A DNA stretch of 64,000 nt from Promicromonospora thailandica (GTDB taxonomy: Bacteria > Actinomycetota > Actinomycetes > Actinomycetales > Cellulomonadaceae), in contig NZ_JAMTCS010000001.1 of NCBI RefSeq assembly GCF_024171955.1, positions 620,001 through 684,000 of the forward strand. The letters are read 5' to 3'. The notes under the pieces were generated by a model, which was given only the letters and a program-made list of their open reading frames with translations, was not told the DNA's origin and did no database searches. Position 1 is the stretch's first letter, and every line of letters begins with the position of its first letter. The translations under genes and the position numbers were made by a program. Shown here one piece after another: positions 49,567 through 57,292 of this stretch.

Positions 49567-52500
49567 TCAGCCCGCACTCACGAGGGCAACCTCGACGCAG
49601 GCTCGTCGGTCGTCAGGGATCAGACGGCCTTCACCGTCCCGCGCGCTGCGCGACCCGGACGCCCACTGGGTGCCGTCCTGATCGGTGACGACGTGCGGGG
49701 CCCTGGTCACCCGCCCTGTAGGAGGTCCCCCGACCGGCCGGTACCGCATGAGGGCAATCCGTCCGGCGTGGGCGGGCAGCGACGCAAGCTGCCCGGTCTG
49801 CCCGTCGACGAACACCACACCGTCGCTCGTGTGCAGCACGTTGAACAGGTGGCCGCCGCCGTCCCACCCGACGTACACGACGCCCCGCTGCCCCGGCCGC
49901 TCGGCGATCCGTTCGATGACGTCGTCATAGCTGCTGACCGGGACGTACTCGCCGCTGTGATGTGTCCGCAACAGGTCCAGGCCGTAGAAGTCCGCCCGGT
50001 CCGACGGCGGAATCCGTACGGCGGTGTCGCCGTCGACCATGCGGTCGACGGCGATGACCGCCTGGTTGCAGTTCAGCCGGTCGCCGGTGACGTTCAGGTC
50101 CTTGAGACCGGGGAACCGCAGCTCCAGGAACCGGGTGGCCTCTGCCTGGGCGGCACTCTCCCGCACCCGGTCGAGGTGACGGACGGCGTCCCGGTTGATC
50201 GACGGGCGTGTGGTCAGGCCGGGGACCGGCCGGCTGATGAGTGCCCACGGCCCCTGCTCCTCGGCGGACTCCACCTGCGCGACAGGTCCTGTCGCGGGAA
50301 GGATCAGCCGCCGGCCGAGCGAGGGCAGGGACCCGGTCACCGCCGGCGTCCGTGGCAGTGGCCGACCCGGACGTGCGGACACCTGCGACGTGTCCCGGGT
50401 ACCACCGTGCGTCGTGCGGGACCAGGCCGGGCGCAGCCGTACCGGCTCCGACCGTCTGCCCAGGCTGAGGGCCGTGTCGTCGGGCGCGAGGTCCAGCATG
50501 GCCAGCACCCGCTCGGGAAGCTTCACGGTGGCAGCGCCTCGCACGATCCGGGCCGTGCTCGCGCTGACAGGCCCGACGGCCGCGGCATCCTCGCTCCGGC
50601 TGATGGCACGTACCTGTTGGCGCAGCTTCTCGTGGGAACCGATGAACTCGAACAGCGATTCCCAGACGAGGTCTGGACGTGGGTGGCGCGACACGGCCGA
50701 GCCCAGCTGGAGCAGGTCCAGGTCGCCGTCACGCAGGGAGAGGCTGCGCAGCGCGGTGACGATCAGGTCCTGGGTGAACGCCAACGTCGCAGGGCCGAGG
50801 GTCAGGTCCGGACCGGACTTGCGCTGGTTGTCGGGATGCCAGGCCATCGTGTCCAGGCCTCGCGCGGAAGCGATGCCCACGGTGCGCGGGACGTCAGGTC
50901 CCCGGTAGCCCACCGATTCGAGGACCTTCCCCGTCAGGTCCGGGCCGGTCCGGTACATCACCGAGTGGCGCCTCAGGTTGATGAGGTCCCCGGAGCCACC
51001 GTCAGCCCCCGGAGGTCGCAACGCCTGCGCGTAGAGCTCTGCCTGGTCAAGACCGTACTGTTCCGTCAGCCTCTCGATGTGGATGTCGAGGAGCGGGTGA
51101 CGAGGCGGTGCCACGATCACGTTGTTCCGGAACGTGAACCGCTCAGCGGTCTGGCTGCCGACGTCGATGGCGAACGCGGCAGGCGTCGCGACCACACCGG
51201 CGGGCGAGAGGTCATCCAGGCTGGTGACCGCGTCGCCACCGTCGACGTACATCCCGCCGAAGTCAGACACGATCTGGACGCGCAGGATGTCGCTCGCTGC
51301 CGCCCAGCCGGTGCCGGAGCGCTTGGCGCGCTCGATCCGCATGAGGCGTGTGGTCTGTGCGGCTCGAGCGTCGTTGTACACCTCGTCGACATTGACGAGC
51401 AGGATGCCGTCCTCCTCTGCGGCTCTGGCGAGGAGGTCCAGGCGCAGGCCCCGAGGCATGTCCACCTCCGCGACCGCTCCCGGATCCTGTATCTCGTGGC
51501 GGGTCACGTCGGTCCACAGCACGAAGGTCGCTCGACCACGATGAGACCTGGCGCTCTCGCGGAACGTCTCCCAGAACGCCTCTGCCGCACCGTCCCGGGC
51601 GGGCACCGATCCGAACCAGACGGCGTGGACGAGCTGCGGCATCCTGACCGTGTCCTCGGCCAGTGGCCGCACTCCGGGGTCCGGCGCCCACCGGCGGCTG
51701 TCCCGACGATGGGCGGTGCTGTACGTGTCCGGCCGCACGCGCCAGCGCCGTGGGTCCAGGTCAGCGCTGCGGACGTTCGTCCGGCGGATGTCCATGCTCC
51801 GGAGCAGGTGGACGCCTTCGTCGGCGGTAAGCCGGGAGTAGTCGTACGGCACTCCGCGCTTCGGGTCGATCAGCAGACTGGGGGGCGGGGGTGGCGTGAG
51901 CCGTCCGAAGACGTCAGGCACGTGGTGCTTCACCACGGCGGTCGGGTCGTAGGAGTCCTCGAGGAGCGCTACCAGATCGGCGGAGTCGTTGATCCGGGCG
52001 AGACGGTCGTGCCGCGCACGCGCCGCTTGTTCCAGCCGACGGACCGCGCCGATGCGCCCGTTGGTCGCGCTGCTCTTGCGGGACCATGCAGCGATGGCGC
52101 TCAGCAGGTCGTCCAGCGGCTCCGGGGCGAAAGGTTCCTTTCCCACAGAAGTGAGGGCGCGGTCGATCCGGCGCAGCTCGGCCGACCGCGACGGCCACCA
52201 CCGGGCGACAGCTGACTGACGGAGCCACTCCTCGGCGGTGGGGATCTGGGCAGTTTCCATCTGACCGGCACCACCGGGGGCAGGCGCGAGAGGAAGGTCT
52301 TCTTCGGACCGGTCGTCGTCGACGGCCGCGAAGGTCACGTCACCGAGATCGTCGTCGTCGGCCACGTCGAGCTTCAGGGAGGGCGAGGGCGTGTGGACGG
52401 TCACGAGGACGTGACGTTCCAGGTCATCCATCCCGTCCGCGCGCAGATTGCGTTCCATGAGCGGGGGCACGTCAGACCCCTCCCAGACATCACTGGTGAG

Positions 52501-53892
52501 GGCGAACGAGTCGACCCCGAGTGGTTCGGCGATGCCGTGCTGCTGCCGCTCGAGCTCCGCCGCGAGCTGCCGCCGGAAGGCCGTGAGCACCGTCTGCACC
52601 CGGGAGTGGGCCCGGTTCCGGTCTGCGGTCGGGCTGTAACCGGTCACGTGGACGACAGGAGTGACTCGCAGCTCCGTCGCCAGACGCAGACCGTCCCGCG
52701 CCACGTCTCTGGCCACGAGGCTCATCTGGTGACGCTGTGCGGAGGACAGCGAGTCCCTGCGCTCCAGGCGCAGGATGGTCGTGGACGGCTCTCGCGGGGC
52801 GAAAGTGCGGAACTCGCCCCAGTCGTGATCCGTCGACGCGACCTCCAGGTGGTGGTCGTTGGTCCATCCGGCGTACCGCGACGCGTAGACCGTGACGCCC
52901 AGATGATCGGCGACCTGCTGCGCGGGTCCGTCGTCGACCCGACCCACGTCGCAGCCGAGGAGGACGATCCCGGCGTGCGGGTTGCCGGCCCGCAGCGCGC
53001 GCCAGTCCTCCCGGTGTCGGACGAAAGTCGCCACCTGCGGCCCGAAGAGAGCCTTCTCGTCCGGGCCCAGCAGCAGGCGGATGTTCCCGTGGGACAGCAG
53101 GAGGAACTGGTGGTGGTCCGGCCAGGGAGCCGCCCGCAGGACCGTCTGCGTGGCATCACCTGGCACGCGGACCCGGTACGAGCGCAATCCGTCCGAGGTG
53201 TACGTCCTCAGCGAGTCGATGTCTCTGGCGAGAGAGTCCGGGTCCATGATCGACGCCCCGACGAGATGCGGGTTGATCGTGTTCAGCGGGGTGCTGCTCG
53301 GCGGGACGTATCGTGGCGCCGACGAGGATCCCTTCTTCTCGAAGAGCGTCCTGCCGAACAGGCTCACCTTCATCCCTCCCGGCCTGGCGAGCTCGTTCGT
53401 CCGCGTCGTGCCGTAGACGTGACGAAGCCGCTCGGCGAGCTCCTGCGCCCCGCTCGTGGCTCCCTGGTCGAGATGGATCCGGTGCGCCACGGCCATCCGC
53501 ACGCCTTCGAGCACCTCGTCGCGTCGGCCGGCCCCGTCGGCCCGGTCGAGGGAGATCGGAAAGGCACGGTGACGCGACAGCATCAGCTCGCCTGCCTGAA
53601 GGAGCGCCTCGTCGTGCTGGCCCGGATCAGCACGGCGGAAGAAGTCGCGTGCCTCTGCGACGAGCCTGTCCTCCTCGGGGCGCGCTGCCGGTATGGCCAG
53701 AGGGCTCGGCGGTCTGATGACGATGCTGGTGGCAGCCTCTCCCGGATCCTCCAGGCGGATCGATCCGTCGCTCAGGTCCAGGACCGCGACACCGGCCTGG
53801 ACACAGGCCGGTTCATGTCCGCCAGGGCTGTGTCGGGACGAGCGCCACCGAGGCAGGGCCCGTTCACTGGGGATGTCGTCGGTTCGGGGCAC
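49567..53892 (-). CDS. giant multi-enzyme toxin-like protein: caspase-like + glycosyltransferase + Tox-PL
   Basis: 1441 residues from a GTG with AGGAGG six bases upstream. DUF397-like N-terminus (R-W-R-S-S-R-H-S...A-C-V-Q). Residues ~230-350 look like a caspase/C80-like fold: L-L-L-S-H-G-N near 266 and V-L-L-G-C-D-V-G near 313 supply a His/Cys pair, then V-A-D-H-L-G-V-T-V-Y-A. A TcdA/TcdB-like glycosyltransferase follows (~740-960; M-P-Q-L-V-H-A-V-W-F-G; Y-V-D-G-G-D near 882). A Tox-PL papain-fold domain (~1250-1375) has C in L-N-C-N-Q-A-V near 1273, H in G-H-L-F-N-V near 1346 and D in F-V-D-G-Q. It ends with Q-W-A-S-G-S-R-S...A-C-V-E-V-A-L-V. Autoprotease next to glycosyltransferase recalls large clostridial toxins. 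Upstream in tandem with giant 2. Confidence 0.86.
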   Translation of the reverse strand: MPRTDDIPSERALPRWRSSRHSPGGHEPACVQAGVAVLDLSDGSIRLEDPGEAATSIVIRPPSPLAIPAARPEEDRLVAEARDFFRRADPGQHDEALLQAGELMLSRHRAFPISLDRADGAGRRDEVLEGVRMAVAHRIHLDQGATSGAQELAERLRHVYGTTRTNELARPGGMKVSLFGRTLFEKKGSSSAPRYVPPSSTPLNTINPHLVGASIMDPDSLARDIDSLRTYTSDGLRSYRVRVPGDATQTVLRAAPWPDHHQFLLLSHGNIRLLLGPDEKALFGPQVATFVRHREDWRALRAGNPHAGIVLLGCDVGRVDDGPAQQVADHLGVTVYASRYAGWTNDHHLEVASTDHDWGEFRTFAPREPSTTILRLERRDSLSSAQRHQMSLVARDVARDGLRLATELRVTPVVHVTGYSPTADRNRAHSRVQTVLTAFRRQLAAELERQQHGIAEPLGVDSFALTSDVWEGSDVPPLMERNLRADGMDDLERHVLVTVHTPSPSLKLDVADDDDLGDVTFAAVDDDRSEEDLPLAPAPGGAGQMETAQIPTAEEWLRQSAVARWWPSRSAELRRIDRALTSVGKEPFAPEPLDDLLSAIAAWSRKSSATNGRIGAVRRLEQAARARHDRLARINDSADLVALLEDSYDPTAVVKHHVPDVFGRLTPPPPPSLLIDPKRGVPYDYSRLTADEGVHLLRSMDIRRTNVRSADLDPRRWRVRPDTYSTAHRRDSRRWAPDPGVRPLAEDTVRMPQLVHAVWFGSVPARDGAAEAFWETFRESARSHRGRATFVLWTDVTRHEIQDPGAVAEVDMPRGLRLDLLARAAEEDGILLVNVDEVYNDARAAQTTRLMRIERAKRSGTGWAAASDILRVQIVSDFGGMYVDGGDAVTSLDDLSPAGVVATPAAFAIDVGSQTAERFTFRNNVIVAPPRHPLLDIHIERLTEQYGLDQAELYAQALRPPGADGGSGDLINLRRHSVMYRTGPDLTGKVLESVGYRGPDVPRTVGIASARGLDTMAWHPDNQRKSGPDLTLGPATLAFTQDLIVTALRSLSLRDGDLDLLQLGSAVSRHPRPDLVWESLFEFIGSHEKLRQQVRAISRSEDAAAVGPVSASTARIVRGAATVKLPERVLAMLDLAPDDTALSLGRRSEPVRLRPAWSRTTHGGTRDTSQVSARPGRPLPRTPAVTGSLPSLGRRLILPATGPVAQVESAEEQGPWALISRPVPGLTTRPSINRDAVRHLDRVRESAAQAEATRFLELRFPGLKDLNVTGDRLNCNQAVIAVDRMVDGDTAVRIPPSDRADFYGLDLLRTHHSGEYVPVSSYDDVIERIAERPGQRGVVYVGWDGGGHLFNVLHTSDGVVFVDGQTGQLASLPAHAGRIALMRYRPVGGPPTGRVTRAPHVVTDQDGTQWASGSRSARDGEGRLIPDDRRACVEVALVSAG

Positions 53893-54096
53893 GCATGACC
53901 TCCTCCGGTGCCGGTCGCTCTGTCCTTCCCGGGAGGAATACCTGGATGTCGCGCACCGCATACGTCGAACCCGGCCAGACAGGCAGCCGGGCCGGCGGAA
54001 GTGCTCAGCGTCGCACCAAGGCGCCCCCTCACCCGCTCTGTCGGGCCAGGTATGCACCAACGACCAGCCGCTGTGTCCGGACGGGCGCAGCGGCGC

Positions 54097-54759
54097 TCAG
54101 GGTGTGCCGCGGCGCCGCCGCAGGACCATCGCGCGGTGCTCAGGGACGCTCCAGTTGAACCGCACGGCGAGAAGCCGCAGCACCGTGGTGAGCACCACGC
54201 ACGCCACGGCCGCAGGCAGGACGGGAACACCAGCCGCCACGAGCCCGACGAGCAGTGCGGCGCCCGCCGCCGCGGCGATGGCGTAGAGGGAGCCCACGTG
54301 CAGCAGTGCGACCGGCAGGTTGAGCGTCACGTCGCGCAGCACCGAACCGCCGACCGCAGCAGCGGCCCCCACGAACACGGCTGGCACGACCGGGACCCCC
54401 AGTGCCAGTGCCTTCGAGGCACCGATCGCCCCGAAGAGCCCGATCGTCACCGCGTCGAGCGCGACGATGAGCGGGTCGAGACGGACGAACAGGCGCTGGA
54501 GCAGGAGCCCGAGCAGTGCCGTGAGCGCCGCGACGAGCACATACCAGCTGCCGTAGATGACGACGGGCGGCTCACCCAGGAGCACGTCACGCAACAGGCT
54601 CCCGCCGAGCGCCACCCCGATCCCGACGAGCACGACGCCGAGCACGTCGATCCGGCGCTCGGTGAACCCGCCGGCGAACAGCGCTCCCTGCAGCGCGCCG
54701 AGGCCCACTGCTCCGAGCTCTGCCCAGAGCGGGATCTCGAACGGTGCGATCAGGTCCAT
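54097..54759 (-). CDS. TRIC/UPF0126 family cation channel protein
   Basis: 220 residues, about seven membrane spans arranged as two related halves. Each half has the family motif G-G-(S/x)-(L/V)-L-R-D (G-G-S-L-L-R-D-V-L-L and G-G-S-V-L-R-D-V-T-L). Prokaryotic members are trimeric potassium-permeable channels of the inner membrane. AGGAG precedes the ATG. It stands between the giants and a GntR gene with no evident functional link. Confidence 0.93.
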   Translation of the reverse strand: MDLIAPFEIPLWAELGAVGLGALQGALFAGGFTERRIDVLGVVLVGIGVALGGSLLRDVLLGEPPVVIYGSWYVLVAALTALLGLLLQRLFVRLDPLIVALDAVTIGLFGAIGASKALALGVPVVPAVFVGAAAAVGGSVLRDVTLNLPVALLHVGSLYAIAAAAGAALLVGLVAAGVPVLPAAVACVVLTTVLRLLAVRFNWSVPEHRAMVLRRRRGTP

Positions 54760-54811
54760 GACGTCTCCTCAGAACGATGTGGTTCACGTTGTTTCACGGG
54801 CGACCTCTCGG

Positions 54812-55459
54812 TCACTCCAGGGCAGGTAGCGTGCTCCACGTACCGGCAGCGGCCCGCGCGGCACGGTCGGCGTCGCCGTCCGCGCATGCCCGGATGAGCT
54901 CGTCGTGCCGGTCGGCCGACACGCCGGCGCTCGCCGACGAGAAGCGCAGACGTTCCGCCCGGCAGAGTACGGGCGTGTACTGCTCGAGAACCGTGACGAG
55001 CGCCCGGTTGGAGGCCACGGAGACGGGCACGCCGTGCAGCTCGCCGTCGGCGACCAGTGCGGCCTCGACGTCGCCCGCCGCGATCGCCTCCCGGAACCGG
55101 GCGTTCGCAAGGCGCATCGCCTCGACATCCGAGTCCCGGAGCCTTCCGATCGCCTGGAGCACCGCGAGCTGGTGCATGGCGGCCACGACGTCCCGCACCT
55201 CGCGGACATCCTGCCCGTCCAAGGACGTGACCGTGGTGGAACGGCCGGGCTGCGCCGCGATGAGTCCGGCCTCCGCCAGCCGCAAGAGCGCCTCCCGGAC
55301 CGGTGTCCTGCTGACTCCGAGCCATGCGGCGAGATCCACGTCTCGCAACTGCTCACCGGGCGCCAGGGTGCCGTCGACGATGGCGTCGCGCAGGCGGTGG
55401 TAGACGCTCTCGCGAAGCAGGTGGCGTTCGACCGCGGGGGCGTTCCGTGGAATGGGCAT
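54812..55459 (-). CDS. GntR/FadR family transcriptional regulator (copy 2)
   Basis: 215 residues with the same winged helix (R-E-S-V-Y-H-R-L-R-D-A-I-V-D-G-T-L; L-G-V-S-R-T-P-V-R-E-A-L-L) and FCD domain as the regulator at 16052-16717, clearly a recent paralogue. It diverges from a pair of alpha/beta hydrolases across two GCAATATAT(T/C)GC sites, so it most likely controls them and itself. Confidence 0.93.
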   Translation of the reverse strand: MPIPRNAPAVERHLLRESVYHRLRDAIVDGTLAPGEQLRDVDLAAWLGVSRTPVREALLRLAEAGLIAAQPGRSTTVTSLDGQDVREVRDVVAAMHQLAVLQAIGRLRDSDVEAMRLANARFREAIAAGDVEAALVADGELHGVPVSVASNRALVTVLEQYTPVLCRAERLRFSSASAGVSADRHDELIRACADGDADRAARAAAGTWSTLPALE

Positions 55460-55526
55460 GCAATATATTGCTCACGATCTCGGGTGAGATGCAAGCATCC
55501 ACTTGACGGAGCACGCAATATATCGC
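55460..55526. promoter_or_regulatory. GntR operator pair upstream of the hydrolases
   Basis: GCAATATATTGC at 55460-55471 adjoins the GntR ATG and GCAATATATCGC lies at 55515-55526, 55 bp away. This matches the pair at 16718-16783 in sequence and spacing. Confidence 0.78.
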
Positions 55527-55570
55527 ATGCTGCTAGCACGAGATGTTCCACTACGCGGTTAGGAAGAACC

Positions 55571-56323
55571 ATGCACAACACCACCTCGACCGGACCGACC
55601 GCCGGCGCAACCAACCCCACCGTGCTCCTGGTGCACGGCGCATTCGCCGAGTCCGCGAGCTGGAACGGCGTGATCGCCGACCTCGCCGGGCGCGGCTACC
55701 GGTCCGTGGCCGTGGCCAACCCGCTGCGCGGCCTCGCCGAGGACGCCGCCTACCTCCGCAGCGTCATCGACAGCATCGAGGGCCCCGTGGTCATCGCCGG
55801 CCACTCCTACGGCGGCTCCGTGATGAGCGAAGCGGCCGAGGGCGCCACGAATGTCGCCGCTCTAGTCTACGTTGCGAGCTTCCAGCTCGACCCCGGCGAG
55901 AGCACCGGCGAGCTCGCCGCCAAGTACCCGGGCGGGGAGCTCGGCGACGCCCTCGAGCCCCGCTCGTTCCCCGCCTCCGACGGCACCACTGGCTCCGACC
56001 TGTACATCCAGCCCGCGGAGTTCCGTCGCGTGTTCGCCGCTGACGTCCCTGCCGACGTGGCCGACCTGATGGCGGCCACGCAGCGTCCGATCGCCGCCAA
56101 GGCGCTGGAGGACCACGCCACCAAGGCCGCCTGGCGCACCATCCCCAGCTGGTCCCTCATCACCACCCAGGATCTGGCCATCCCCGCCGACTCCATGCGG
56201 TTCATGGCCGAGCGCGCAGGGTCGCACGCCACCGAGATCGACGCTTCCCACGCTGTGACCGTCTCCGAGCCCGGCGCGGTCGCGGAGATCATCGACGCGG
56301 CTGCTCGCGGCACCGCCCGCTGA
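55571..56323 (+). CDS. alpha/beta hydrolase, cytoplasmic
   Basis: 250 residues with AGGAAG just upstream of the ATG. The oxyanion loop H-G-A-F is at 22-25 and the nucleophile is S79 in G-H-S-Y-G-G. Late in the chain D-A-S-H-A-V gives the histidine. The family includes esterases and haloperoxidase-like hydrolases often induced with GntR or TetR regulators. It has no signal peptide, and the adjacent gene is a secreted paralogue with most of the sequence in common. Probably controlled by the divergent GntR. Substrate unknown. Confidence 0.9.
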   Translation: MHNTTSTGPTAGATNPTVLLVHGAFAESASWNGVIADLAGRGYRSVAVANPLRGLAEDAAYLRSVIDSIEGPVVIAGHSYGGSVMSEAAEGATNVAALVYVASFQLDPGESTGELAAKYPGGELGDALEPRSFPASDGTTGSDLYIQPAEFRRVFAADVPADVADLMAATQRPIAAKALEDHATKAAWRTIPSWSLITTQDLAIPADSMRFMAERAGSHATEIDASHAVTVSEPGAVAEIIDAAARGTAR

Positions 56324-56365
56324 CCCACCCTCCCCCCGTACAGCCCCAGACAGGACGGATCTCCC

Positions 56366-57181
56366 ATGTATCTCAAGCGCACCCTCATCGCCGCCGGCGT
56401 CGCGCTCGCCGCGCTGGCGGCCACCGCGGCAGCCCCGGTCTCCACGCACGGCCCACAGCCCAGACACGAGAAGCCGACAGTCGTGCTCGTCCACGGTGCG
56501 TTCGCCGACTCCTCCAGCTGGAACGGGGTCATCGACGACCTCCAGCGCAAGGGCTACCCGGTGATCGCGCCGGCCAACCCCCTTCGCGGGCTGCACGACG
56601 ACGCGGAGTACCTTGCCAGCGTCCTGGACAGCGTGGAGGGCCCGATCGTGCTCGCCGGCCACTCCTACGGCGGGTCGGTGATCACCGAAGCCGCCGCCGG
56701 TGACCGAGATGTCAAGGCGCTGGTCTACATCGCCAGTTTCCAGCTCGACCAGGGCGAGAGCACAGCCGAGCTTGCGGCCAAGTACCCGGGTGGCGAGCTC
56801 GGCGCGGCGCTGGACGCCGTGCCGTTCCCGGCGGCCGACGGCTCCACCGGCACCGACCTCTACGTCAAGCAGGACGAGTTCCGCCGCGTGTTCGCCGCCG
56901 ACGTCCCGCGAAGCACCACCAAGCTGCTAGCCGCCACCCAGCGGCCGATCGCGGAGTCCGCCCTGAACGACGAGGCGACCCGCGCTGCCTGGAAGACCAT
57001 CCCGAGCTGGTCCCTGGTCACCACGCAGGACCTGACCATCCCGCCGGCCTCGATGCGGTTCATGTCCGAGCGGGCCGGATCGCACACCACGGAGATCAAG
57101 GCCTCGCACGCCGTGGCCGTCTCCAAGCCGCACGCTGTGGTGAAGATCATCGAGAGTGCGGCACGCGCCACCACCCGGTAG
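56366..57181 (+). CDS. alpha/beta hydrolase, secreted paralogue
   Basis: 271 residues. A signal peptide-like N-terminus (M-Y-L-K-R-T-L-I-A-A-G-V-A-L-A-A-L, cleavage near A-A-A-P around 24-26) leads into the same hydrolase fold as the previous gene: H-G-A-F at 43-46, S100 in G-H-S-Y-G-G, K-A-S-H-A-V near the end. The two probably arose by tandem duplication, one kept inside and one exported. It is 42 bases downstream in the same operon, which a strong terminator closes. Confidence 0.9.
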   Translation: MYLKRTLIAAGVALAALAATAAAPVSTHGPQPRHEKPTVVLVHGAFADSSSWNGVIDDLQRKGYPVIAPANPLRGLHDDAEYLASVLDSVEGPIVLAGHSYGGSVITEAAAGDRDVKALVYIASFQLDQGESTAELAAKYPGGELGAALDAVPFPAADGSTGTDLYVKQDEFRRVFAADVPRSTTKLLAATQRPIAESALNDEATRAAWKTIPSWSLVTTQDLTIPPASMRFMSERAGSHTTEIKASHAVAVSKPHAVVKIIESAARATTR

Positions 57182-57200
57182 CGGGGCCACGCACATCCAG

Positions 57201-57235
57201 GATGCCGTCGGCGGACCCGGTCCGCCGACGGCATC
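57201..57235. terminator. strong hairpin terminator between convergent genes
   Basis: A perfect 17-bp inverted repeat (GATGCCGTCGGCGGACC and its complement) around a single central base lies between the secreted hydrolase and the convergent SARP gene. Confidence 0.85.
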
Positions 57236-57292
57236 GCTGTGTTCTGCTGCATCCGTCGACCAGACGCCTGTCAGCCTCCAGCCCGTAAGCAC

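Noticed and set aside
49324..52215. Long plus-strand open frame opposite giant proteins 2 and 3
   Set aside because: It has no domain or ribosome site and is rich in R, G and P. It mirrors the codon bias of the real minus-strand genes with catalytic motifs.
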